From NCBI GenBank assembly GCA_020081605.1, contig JAHREC010000011.1, positions 1,302,001 through 1,366,000 of the forward strand: DNA of 64,000 nt, written 5' to 3'. The stretch is from Albifimbria verrucaria (Eukaryota; Ascomycota; Sordariomycetes; Hypocreales; Stachybotryaceae). The position numbers were made by a program, and so were the translations under genes. Below are positions 1 to 10,842 of this stretch, piece by piece (the first letter of the stretch is position 1; the number at the start of each line of letters is the position of its first letter). The notes beneath the pieces were generated by a model, which saw nothing but the letters and a program-made list of their open reading frames with translations, ran no database searches and had not been told where the DNA came from.

Positions 1-1620
1 CAAAGGTAACAGGATCTACCCGCCAGTCACGGAAGATAGTGGCTATGGTGGCCACAAATTCAACTTGAGAAAACTTCCTCCCGGGGCACTCGCGTGCACC
101 CTCCGACCAACCTATGAAACTTCCCCGTCTCGGCTGGGAAAACTCTTCATCATCTAGGGCATTTTCTTGTTCTCCAAGCCTTTGCTTGACGGGCTTAATG
201 AAACGAGAAGGTCGCCATATCAGAGAATCATCTCCCCACCATCTAGGATCGCTCTGCAGAGACGAATAAGCAAAACACATCATAGTGTTTGGCGGCAAAG
301 TGAGCGTTTTATCTCTAACATTAAGTATCTGTGTCTTATCCTTGGTCCATTTTGTAACTGGTACAGGGGTGTAAAGCCTGATAGTTTCGTACAACACAGC
401 CAAACAGCGCTTCAAAAGGGAAAATCACCCGAGTAGCTCCACTCGGTAGGTGGCCGCTTGCCAAGGACATGGTTAAGCTCTTCTGAAAGCCAATCTTGAA
501 CTTCCGGATTCGCGGCCAGAAAATAGATGGCGAACGTGAACACATGTGAAGAAGTGTCGTGCCCAGCAAAGTTAATGACGAAAATATTGCCATATATCTC
601 TCGTTCAGTGAGGCCTTCACCTTCCTTTGCTTCGAGGGACGCTTTGGCTAGAGAAGATAGGAAGGTCCGGCTGCTGCCTGTTCCCGATAGTCCCTGGGCG
701 ACTCTCTTTTTCTCGGTTTCGTACATTTCTGTCATGAAGAATTGAAATGCAGACACTGCCCTCCCAATCTTCTGAAACTTCCCGGGAGCCAAGGTATGTT
801 CGTAAAGAACTTGGGCCCCATGGCAATAATTAGAATGCAGTATTCCAATATCAGCTGTAGGCAATCTTTGTAATTCTCGGCAGGGTCTATATGAGATGTT
901 TCCTCGTGGCCCTGAAACTTAAAGGATTTACCAAACCCAGCTTTGGAGAGCACACCGAGTGACAAACTACGGAGATCATCCGCAGTCGACCTGACTTGCT
1001 GACGTGATGCCCAATATCGAATCATGTCGGTCGCCTGAGATATGCTCTCGGACCACACGGTATTGTTATAATGTTCGTTGAAGCACGATGCCATTAGTTT
1101 CCTTTGTGTCACCCATGCTTGGCCTTCGACCTGATATATAACTTGTATTTAGCATTATATTTCTCAAGACCAGTGTTTTGATAAGACTTACACTGCTGAC
1201 ATTGGGCCCAAAAGCGTCAAGAATTTGGGTGAGTTCCACGCATCTTGGGAAATCGTCCCTGCGACGGACAATATCCGTAATAATGTCAGGATGGCCAATA
1301 TACAGCCAATTTCGTCCGGGTGTAACGAGCATAAAAACATCACCAAGCTCATGATGAGAGAAATATCGGTCAGGTAGCTCCCACCCCATCCAATTGTACC
1401 TGGTGAAAGTGCTTTCCCCAAAATACTTCTTTACGTAGTGCAAAACCTTGCGGTCGATTAGCATCCAGAAGTGGTTGAGATGACTGATAGGAATGACTCG
1501 TATAGGGACGCCAATCTTGCGGGCTTCCAGATAGTTGCGACTCAGGGAGTAGCATGACTGCAATATTGCGGCACATGCCAAGATGAGGATGCTCAATAAT
1601 AATTTAGTGAGAATAGTCAT
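1..1620 (-). CDS. Cytochrome P450 monooxygenase, C-terminus cut by window edge, two frameshifts
   Basis: A microsomal-type P450. The N-terminus is a hydrophobic anchor (residues about 3-25). The I-helix motif AGHDTSSH lies near 560-580 on the minus strand, the K-helix ExxR motif (ETIRL) near 385, and the heme loop WSEGARECPG near 95-120. The window ends shortly after the heme loop, so only the last few dozen residues are missing. One 61-nt intron (1131-1191, GTAAGT to CAG) joins exon 1 to exon 2 in frame. Two single-base gaps break the frame: near 781-786 (a CCC run, after the residues IPWLP) and near 414-417 (a TTTT run, just before the K-helix). Each is restored by one added base and no other stop interrupts the frame, so I read them as sequence errors. 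The substrate is unknown. The heme-loop wording resembles many uncharacterised fungal P450s of secondary metabolism. Confidence 0.88.
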
Positions 1621-2915
1621 TGCTTGTAATGAGAGCAGGACGAACGAAAATTTGTCGTATTAGTGGGCAATTGGATTGATGCTAAACATCTAGTACAGCC
1701 AGGATAGAGAGACATGCAAAGAGAAATTTGCCTGCACAAAATGAAGGGGCTGCTTACATTCGGGCCTTGTTTCTTGCAAGGATATTCGGCTACGAGCAAC
1801 AAAACTCGGCCCTCAATACGCAGCTGTGCATGAAGTGTGTCGCACAGCACCAACATTCTCTTGCTGTGCCATATCACCTTCAGTTTAGGGATGTGAAGGG
1901 CAGCCAACAACAGGTTGGGCCCTGTTCCTGGACGAACCCTTGTATTCAGCGACCCGCTCCATGCTGCGGCTAAATTAGCATGGCATGATATGTATTCTGT
2001 TGTTATGAAATGCATGACCGTTGCCAAGGGATCTATTAGTAGCTCAGACGGGTATACAATTTCACTAGAATCCATTGCTTATGGTCGATATAGCTGTCTA
2101 CTAGATACTGTGCGTAATGCTTTACAAATCATGGTTTATACAATGCTTGCTTGTGATGGATTGATCGTAGCCAAAAGGGTAACATTACTGACAGGCGGTT
2201 GGGAATGACCAGTATTCGGTAAGCTAAATTTTATGGTACCTAGCCTTTCTCGACTAGCAATGCAATAGAAGGATATAGCACAGCAATATCTGAAAAGGGC
2301 GAATAAGACATAACCTGACACTCTACATTGAAGCTATAATAGTACCAAAGATAAGAAAAGAGAGGAAAGAAGGAGTAGTCAACGGCACATACAACTAGAA
2401 AGGCAAACGCTATGATAAGGAAAGGAGCAAGTAAATATCTCCTATCGATGCTATCCAAGAACCAATCCGTGTCTGAATCACATCAAAGGGGCTAGACGAC
2501 ATCCGTACTCCCATGTGATTTGATATCCAGGCAATCTGTATATGCACCGTATTCCCAGACTTGTAACAAGACACCACTGCTTGCTCGTGCCCGCCAAGAA
2601 AGCTTCATCTGTTGCGTTCAAGGCCACCGTTGAGCCTTTTGGTATCGTATTTGAGCCAAAATTTTCTGCAAGCTTTTTAGCAGCGAGCACATGGTAGAGC
2701 TAGATGCCGTCCTGTATCTTAAATCGCGATCGCATTCTCGAGGCCAAACACTCATGACACAATGAAGATGTGTCTAGGCAGCTTTGCCTTGGGAGGATAT
2801 TTTCGACCCTATGATTCGAAGACCAAGTTCGTTTAAAACTGACTTTTCACATAATATATGAAGTGTTTTCTTTCTTCCTTCTTTTCTCTTTCTTTTGTAG
2901 CTATCAACAACATGG
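1621..2915. other. Intergenic stretch with unsupported short ORFs
   Basis: This lies between the P450 start and the F-box-like gene. Minus-strand ORFs at 2240-2458 (one hydrophobic segment) and 2478-2690 might be scraps of an old gene, but I recognise no family and see no splice logic joining them. A 152-codon minus ORF (1617-2075) overlaps the P450 start and has no recognisable content. Confidence 0.4.
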
Positions 2916-4446
2916 CTACACGTGGCCCATTCTGTAAGTCTCAAATTGTGACTCGGTACCCTCAACATGACAGATCCGTACTGTCAGCTCCTCTAACTTA
3001 GTCAGTCTCTGCCTGAGAGTATGCACATGGTTAGGCGTCAAGGAAAGAAACTGCTTATCAGACACTTCAATGCAACGTGTGGCTGGCGAGAACGTCAGCT
3101 TGCGCAGGGATATTCCACAATCGAGGACGGCAGAATAAGTCGCATTACCAAGCCATCCTGTGAGGTTCAGCTCCTGAAGCGGAGGTAGAGAGCGTATCAT
3201 AAGGCTGTTTTTTCGTCTATGTCGTCAAAGTTTTGGATCCCACCACTTATGTCCAAAGACAAAGATGTCAGGTTTAGCAGCTCGCCGTCATTCCCCATTT
3301 CAGCCAAGTATTTGAGCGTGAGTGAGCCAGCATAACCCTTTATTGTGAGACTGTTCAACTGGTTCCAGTTGATAGACTCGGCGCGAAACCTTTCGAGATA
3401 GTCCCTACTTTTGCCTGGCCATGTGTGATAGCTGGGAAGAGAAAGCGTCTGCAATTGACCTCTAAACTTGAATGAGGGCGCATCCTTAGATATGTTGAAA
3501 AAGCTTTCCAGTGGTGGCCATGGGGTCTGGTAAATAGATGACCGCTCATTCCACCTGCGCATCCAGTCGGGACATATGGCGACCTTGGCAAGATTTGGAG
3601 ATAGACCTGCTACCATTTTTGGAATGAGTACAGGGTTATAGTTGATTCTCTTTGTCTGCAAATGAGGAGCATTATCAAGCTTCCCCAGCGGTACCAGTCC
3701 TTGCCTGGTGTAGAGATGCTGTACAAACACGGCGACGTCAACAGCTGGATATCATTTGGGTCAATTGGGCGATCGTCGTTTGGTGCCCTCAGAAAACTTC
3801 TTAGAGCAAAGGTATGCATGTGAAGACGACATGTTGGACGGTACTGATGTAGCGCCTCGAGAATGCTGGGACATAGTTGATCGGCACAAGCGTGCACGAG
3901 ATCAGTGAGTCCTGAGAGGCTGTAAATTAAGGTAGCTAGCGGCTCCCAGGCCTTGAAATGTCTTCTTATCTCAAATGGGTCCTGAGAGGTTTCACCTAGG
4001 AGGATCCGTATACTTTTGTCAGGTGGAGTACATGGATCAAAGCTGGATTGCTCATTTTCTGTACTATTTGAATATGATTCGTCCGAGACAGGCATCTCTT
4101 CCTGTTTGTTGCTTGATTCATCTGGGTCCTCCAGGCTGTTCATGAACCCTTGAATCTTGAGGATGCGTACCAGGCGAAGCCGTCCTTTTACCTGGAGCAA
4201 CTTGCCCCATTCCTGGACATCGCGACGGAGCTCTGCCTCGGAGTTCACTGTAAAGCATATATAGCTGAACCGTTGCCTCTCAGTTGCATCATAACAAGTG
4301 CGGCTGGCTAGAGAGAGTGCGTAGAGGCTACGCCTTTTGGAAGTATCGTTGGCCACGAGCACCTTTACAATAAGCTCCAAAATGTGGAGCGGCAGTCTCT
4401 CTAGCGACAATGGTGTTGGAAGGTTGCCTGGTTTTGAGGATGTCAT
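2916..4446 (-). CDS. F-box-like / leucine-rich protein, two frameshifts
   Basis: Reads as about 510 residues from the ATG at 4446. Residues about 12-50 (LERLPLHILELIVKVL and the following leucine-rich helices) look like a fungal F-box-like domain. The rest carries irregular leucine-rich segments (for example LNSLTIKGY, LTSLSLDISG, LQELNLTGW), as in fungal F-box/LRR proteins that recruit substrates to SCF ubiquitin ligases. Acidic, serine-rich sequence occupies residues about 105-145. The frame breaks twice: near 3683-3686 (GGGG on the coding strand) and near 3208-3213 (AAAAAA). One added base at each site gives a continuous 511-codon frame, and the overlapping ORFs on each side continue the same leucine-rich pattern. 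The last residues (from about 2960) are the least certain, because a further break could hide a longer C-terminus. No substrate or pathway can be inferred. Confidence 0.6.
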
Positions 4447-4706
4447 TATGCGTATATGAGTCTCTCGCGTGTTAATCGGTCGTTGAAGGCAGGTTGACTC
4501 ATTAACTTTGATTGCGTTTGGAGATTGGGAGGATGACGTTGGTAGCCGATGAGTTTAGGCATAATTTGCTAACATCAACAGCCCCGCATAGCGAGGGGAC
4601 AATCTTCAACAGTGACAGAGTGGATCAATGAGCCAATATGCGAGTTAACAGAAGGTAACTAAAAGCCACCAACAGAACCTTGACTACCATATGGACGGAA
4701 GTCTAC

Positions 4707-7533
4707 TCAAAACCCCGAGACAAGCCCTAGGGGCGTCTTATTCGATTCTGCAGCCAGGGATGTTTGGATTCCTTTATCTAAAAGTTTCACAACCCGCAGT
4801 CCTGTCCTGAAGTTTGCATTGGGCTTGAAATGAGTCAACTTACGAGCTGACTCTATGTGCGCACAGAGAAATTGCCGCAATAATTTATCTTCGTCGCAGT
4901 GAGCACCTGCCGTGGTGAGCGTTTCGGTAATACCTAGGCTTCTAAAGAGCTCATCGTGTGGCATAGCTCTCAGATGTGACACCCAGTACCTCCATGGTGT
5001 CGTCAAACGTCCATCTTCATATGCAAACTCTTCGTTCGGTTCGCAACCCACTGATAACAAGAACTGAACCATAGACTTGGTGTCTGGCTGTAAGGGCGAA
5101 GAGATATCCAATAACACCTTCGCCAAAGCATGATACAAAAAGGGTAAGGCAAGGTCTGGAGTTTGTGCTGCTTGATATTGTTTGTTACGTATTTTACCAT
5201 GTTTGCTTCCACGGCAAGCAGCAGTATAAAAGTGTCTCGACCATACTGACCGATCAATGTAGATGACAATTTTGAATCCTGAAGCTTGGTCGTGTCTGCT
5301 TCCTCATTCAGAACAACTAGCATCATTCTCTCCAGTAATGGGAAGCTGACTTCGGGATTTTCTTCATCTGAAAGACGCGCGCAGAGAAGCGCATCGGCCA
5401 TGGCATAATACCAGATTGATTTTCGTTGCCAGTACCAAAGGTGTGTTGACATTAGCGACAACGCTGCATTTGCGTTAAACCTGGGGTCGTGGATGCGGAG
5501 ATGGTCAAGATTCCAAGTCCCTAGGTTGTCTAGAAACTCGAATACGGTTCTGTGCATGAATACAACAGTAGCATCGGTGGATAACGCCGTTTGCCTTGAG
5601 CTCGACGGGTTTTCGGGCAATTTGAGCTCTAGTAATCCACCACAGCGACTTCGAAGCCGTCTCTCGACACGGTTCCAAATGGTCCATTTATCATTTGGTG
5701 CGATGTCAAATGGCGGGACGTTCTCAAAATCCATTCCCGCCCTATCAAGAATATCCCAGCAAATGGCATCTACATCCAAAGAAGCCTGTCGAAAATAATC
5801 TTGAGATCTATAAGTAACTTGTCGCTGGTAGCACACCCTCAGCATCTTTGCTGTATGCTCAAAGTAGCGCGGCTCAACCGTGCACGGCATATGACGAAAC
5901 ATGCCTTCGAGCTCAGGCGGTAGCTCATCCACACGACTTTGCAGCTCCACGGCTGTATCATATGCAGCAAATCCATTGAGAAGACTCCGGCAAGCAAGTA
6001 TGACCCACAAGAACACCCCGCTGATTTATCGACAAGCTGTTGCAGAATTGCGGCAGCATCGATAGGGTTGGACTCACTGAGGAGATCATGTAATGATGGG
6101 AGCCAAGGGTTTCTTGTACATAACCTTGAATGTCCATTCGTGTAACATCTTGGAGTTTAAGCGTTGGAAAAGCCAAGAATGAATCCGTACACAATGGGAT
6201 GGGTCTACTTGACAGCAGAACCTTGATGCTTGGGTGTTTGCATAGGTTTCGGACAAACTCGATTCCTTGGTGAAGATCTCCTCGTACTCATCGAGTCCAT
6301 CGATAAAAAGCAATATTTCTCCTCCATACTCATATCCTGAAGACTGCGAAACGCTGTCGCTAGTTCTACTGAGGATGGTGCTTCCAACCCAGCCAAGGTG
6401 TCCTCATCCGATTCGTAGTTGCATGCTTCTTTCCACATTCTTGGTAGGAGTATTGGAAGCAGTGAAGGGTTTTGCATCAAGATTTGATATAGAACAGATC
6501 TTGACAAACCAGTGTGGGATTTTTGATCTGAGGCTCCAAGATTCCAAAGAGAAAATGATCCCAGAACCAATTTGGACGTTCCAGTCCAGTTGCAAAGTAA
6601 GTTCTTGGTCTGTTTTTGCCCATAAAGATACTTCATCAGTGTTGACTTGCCGCTTCCAGCTTTGCCAGATAACCAGAACATTTCAGAGTCAGATTCGAGC
6701 CATGATGACAAAGCTGAGTTGGAATCCAATGCCCAGGCGAACGTTCGACAGTGTGCTGGTGATATAGCTTCTAGGCGTGCGTCCATAGTACGAAACCAGA
6801 GTCGCTCGAGGATTTTAGGCCGTAAGACTTCTTCAAATCGAGCTTGTGCGGGAGCAGCCACATGCTTGGGAGCGTCAACAGTTGCAACCCGAATGTTGCG
6901 CACGGTTGCGAAGTCTTGCAACTCAGCGAGTACTTCCACCAGCAGGGCTTTTCCTGAAGTGCCCTCCCATTCATGGTTACTATCGGGGACCAGTTGATTG
7001 AGCTTGGCGACGAAATGAGATAGGTCTTGGACCAGCTTCTCAAACTGGCTGCTATCACTGATGGCCCACCGGACCTTGTTCAACCTGGAGATGCCCAATT
7101 GCTTGGGATCTTTATGAAGTTGGAGGATTCTGAAATCTTGGGTGAACTTTTCCAAATGCCCTCGACTTACAGTGGTGGCGAGTGGTCCAACTGTGTCCAT
7201 GTCTGGAGGCAGCGGCTTGAGCCCATATCGCTCTTGCAGCGAAGTGCTCTCGCTCAACAGAAGACAAATGCTGCTCAGAATCCTGTAGACGGCTTGCTGA
7301 ACACCTGCATCTTCCAATCTCCTGTCATAATCTGGATGAGCAAGCCGAGTGCGTTGAGCCCATTGTAAGAGCAATGTTTTCTCCACGTCGAGTTTCGCCT
7401 CGAGGATTTCATAGTCGCGACCGACCTTTTTGTATGCTGAGAAATAAGAAAAGAGGTCTATACAGTCTTTAAATGTCCCCGCTAATGTCAAGACCCCAAG
7501 CACTAGACCTGCAGTCTCCATAATGGAGTTCAA
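4707..7533 (-). CDS. HeLo-NACHT STAND protein (NLR-like), five frameshifts
   Basis: About 943 residues once five single-base gaps are allowed for. Residues about 5-200 match the HeLo / prion-inhibition domain pattern (ETAGLVLGVLTLAGTFKDCIDLF, then KLDVEK and a helical region) of the pore-forming HET-S and HET-S-like proteins. A NACHT NTPase follows: P-loop GKAGSGKST near residue 300 and Walker B FIDGLDEYE near 410, then the usual SSRP and FLWV blocks. The C-terminal third has no ankyrin or WD repeats that I can see. Family knowledge: such STAND proteins sense a ligand, oligomerise and trigger regulated cell death in fungal allorecognition. Breaks lie near 6305-6309, 6269-6274, 6088-6091, 6016-6019 and 5178-5183. 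All are repaired by +1, and 2827+5 nt is an exact multiple of three. It is divergent from the HET gene, with about 730 bp between starts. If the breaks were real the gene would be dead; I favour sequence error. Confidence 0.8.
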
Positions 7534-8260
7534 AATCGAGCGGATAGGCGATGGGCAACATATTTGAGAGGGGTTGTTTACGTTCGCAACCCAATATCGT
7601 CATTGCAGTCATGGGTGGCGCCAACCAATTGGCTTCGAGAGTGCGCAGTTCCACTGCCAAAGCGTGCATATTCAGTGGACTTGAATGAAGGGGCTGGGCT
7701 GGTAAGGCGTTTTACACAACGTCGCCAAGGGTTTGGTTCGTCTCTCACAGGGACTATACCAAGGGCTACGGCGGGGCTTTAGACGGAGAGGCCTTGGTTC
7801 CAATACTCACTTCGCACATGGCCTGGATTGTGATGCTTTCAAAAATACGACATGTAGGCAGGGAACAAGTAGACTGAGAAGCATTGGGGAAGTAACAAGA
7901 GCTTGGTAGTTGAACCTATAAATTTCGGCCAGCTCTTACGAGTTCCTTTCAATCTCCCTCGCCTGTACTTTCCACCTTTTTGGCCTGCTAAATGGTACAC
8001 CTTTAGTAAGTGTTAATTAATTCGAGTTACTGTGCGACACGTCGCTAAACAGGCCCTATTGTGTAACCTTGCTGGGATGAGATGGACCTCTTAGCCTGTA
8101 ATTGATGTACGTCAGCCAGATTTACAGAGCACACATGACTCATAAACCGTTTTCGCGAATATTCTCCAAGAACCTTTATCAGCAACTAGTTCTGTTTGTA
8201 CGCTGCCTCTTTTTGGCCAGTATCCGTTTGAGCAGGTCGATAAGCTGTGAGATCTACATC
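7534..8260. promoter_or_regulatory. Divergent intergenic region between HeLo-NACHT and HET genes
   Basis: About 727 bp separate the two start codons, so the two genes probably share a bidirectional promoter. I see no clear TATA box or operator palindrome. Short ORFs on both strands have no recognisable content. Confidence 0.4.
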
Positions 8261-10665
8261 ATGGAAGTGTTGGAATTAAGGAGATCTTCAACCCCGCTGG
8301 GCAGCACAGGTGCGGAGATTAATCGCGACACTGGATCATGTTCTACATGCTTCAATCTTTCTAGCCATTCCTTGCAAGATGCATTCTTCCTAAATAGCTG
8401 GATCTTTGTTAGTGAGCGAGGCACTAACGCATTCAAACGCGCCACTGAGGAGCCAAATGTCAACACAAGCGACCACACCGAATACAACGCATTCACTTTC
8501 ATAGTGAAGCTAGCCGATATCCCCAGCTCTGCCGCCGCTGGCTGCGAATCATGTCTGCTTTTGAGCATGGCAACGAGGAACCTCTGTTCAAAATTTGTGG
8601 ATTTTAAAGATCCTTCTCTATTCCTAAATATCACTCTTTGCAAAGGAAATGCATTGAGATTTATCCTCTTCCAGGATACATATTACTTGGGCAATGAGAG
8701 TATAGAGACAGAAGATCAGCTGGGTTTTGATGGATTTCAAGATGGCATCCCTGTTGGAAAGGCGTTCGGAGCATGGGAGCTATACACTGTAAAAGGTACT
8801 ATCCTGTCTTCGCTAAACATCGGTGATCAGAGTTGCTAATCTCCCAAGACGCAAATAAACATTGTCCATGGCCTACCATTGGCAACTCAATGGATTTAGA
8901 ATTTCCTCTCACTGATAGAGAATCCCTCATTGGGGATCAGCGCGGCATGTAGTCGAAAACGGAGATTCAGACATGGTATTTGCTACGATTAAGGAGTGGA
9001 TAATTTCTTGCCGCAAGAGCCATACTGTTTGTGCGCAGCTCGATAAGCTACCGAAAATGTCCCTTCCGAAGCGAGTGATCGTCGTGGGCGATAGTTCCAA
9101 TCGTCACATTCGTTTACAGGATTCCGATGAACTGAATCGCCTGAATGAAGGCTCATACATTGCGCTGTCTCACTGCTGGGGTAAAGGCACCCATATAACA
9201 ACAAAAATAGCCACTATTGAGGAACGGAAAAGGAACATACCTTTGGATGCTCTCTCAAAAACATTCAAAGATGCTATCAACATCGCCAGGAATTTGGACA
9301 TTCCATACCTATGGATTGACTCTCTATGTATCATCCAAGATGATCCACAAGACCTGGGGAGAGAGATATCGAAAATGGCTTCCATTTACAGTGGTGCGAC
9401 TCTGGTAGTTGCCGCAAGTTCATCCATCGATGGCAATGGAGGATGTCTCTTCCGTAGGCAGAGGCCACTTACCATTCGTGGAATCGGCTCTTCAGGTGAT
9501 GCGTTTGAGATTTATGGGCGCGAAGTTATCGATCATAATGTTTGGGATTGGTCATCTCACCCATACCTCCCAGAAAGCGCTGACAATGGCCCTCTCCATC
9601 CCCTCATGGTTCGGGCTTGGTGCTTCCAGGAGCGAGCACTAGCAACCAGAGTAGTTCATTTTACGAAACACGAAGTGGTTTTTGAGTGTCTCAGTGGCTT
9701 GAGTTGCGAATGCGGTGCATTGGAAAGCAATTCTACCTATGAAGTTTACAACTTTCGTCAAGCTGTGCATGAAGGGCAAGCACAAATACGGCTGCAAACA
9801 ATCAACAGCTCCACGACCGAAAACGCAGCTTCATCCGCTCAGCCTGAACACGCCTGGGTATCAAACTATTACTTACCACAAGCCTATGGTTATAAAGGTC
9901 GCCCTCTCTTGTCAGAGACCATCGATGGTGGCGGAATATTGCAACAGAGTTCGCAACGAAAAAATCACAATGAGGACGGATTCTCTACCCGCTCTTGCTG
10001 GCTTAGCTACGATTTGGTCTCACAAGTCTTTGGGACGCTACCTTGCTGGCATCTGGGAGAAAGACATCCTTCGATATCTAACATGGGTGCGCAGTGAAAC
10101 ACAAGTAGAAGAAGAAGAGACATCCTACGTGGCACCTAGTTGGAGCTGGCTCAGTGCGCACCATGCAGTGGAATGGGACCCGCGTTTCGACCGGGATATT
10201 GAGTTCTTCACATCTGTTGACGCCACCCAAAGCGTCTGCCACACGAGCCCACTCAACCCATTCGGTGAAGTAGAGTATGGTTATATAATACTTATTGGTG
10301 ATATAATCCGCATGGACATCGGCGGATGGGAACAAAGCAAGCAATATCCCACCAGAGAAGAATGGCAGAGCTTGAGCAATCCATCATCAATAAAACCTGA
10401 CAGTAGGCTGCGGTTTCATGAGTTAAAGGGCAAGGATATATATCTACTCCGATTTTCCGGTATCTGGGATAGATCAGCACCTAGCACTAAGCACTGCTCT
10501 GCCATGGTATTAGCCGCTGCTAACTCATCGCAACTTGAGCGGCAACCAAGCCATGTGCAGCAATTTCCACATGTTTATCAGCGGATCAGTTTTTTCAAGA
10601 CGTATCCTGAGGATACTTGGGATTTTAAAGACTGTCAGAAGCAAGTGCGTATGTATTTAGTTTAG
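8261..10665 (+). CDS. HET-domain (heterokaryon incompatibility) protein, two introns, one frameshift
   Basis: About 764 residues. A cysteine-containing N-terminal region (CSTCFNL) precedes the HET domain. Three diagnostic blocks are present: ALSHCWG, LWIDSLCIIQDD and RAWCFQERALATRVVHF. The C-terminal half has the usual LPALAGLA and APSWSWLS motifs. Introns are at 8796-8848 (53 nt, with TGCTAAT branch site) and 9858-9915 (58 nt). Splicing them joins ...YTVK to the CPWPTIG block, and removes the otherwise wrong reading near 9900. One single-base gap near 8941-8945 breaks the frame. With it restored the coding length is exactly 2295 nt. HET domains are TIR-related and trigger cell death when mixed-genotype cells fuse. 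The neighbours are two STAND receptors, one divergent and one convergent, which suggests an incompatibility locus. The start at 8261 is chosen because the ORF upstream of it is low-complexity 5' sequence; 8102 is an alternative. Confidence 0.88.
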
Positions 10666-10842
10666 TATTTGGAAACTAACTTTCGCTTTTCACCCAACAA
10701 CTCAACCGCCGGTGAAAGTGGCAAGTAGACAGAAAGAGCAATTGATCAATTATATCGATAACACCAATAGATTGCTAAAACCTACTGTCAGCATTAGCTG
10801 CTAGCAGCAGCTCACTTATATCCTCAAGCCATTCTCAGCCGC

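Noticed and set aside
1617..2075. 152-codon minus-strand ORF upstream of the first P450
   Set aside because: It overlaps the P450 start, has no recognisable domain and has unpatterned composition.
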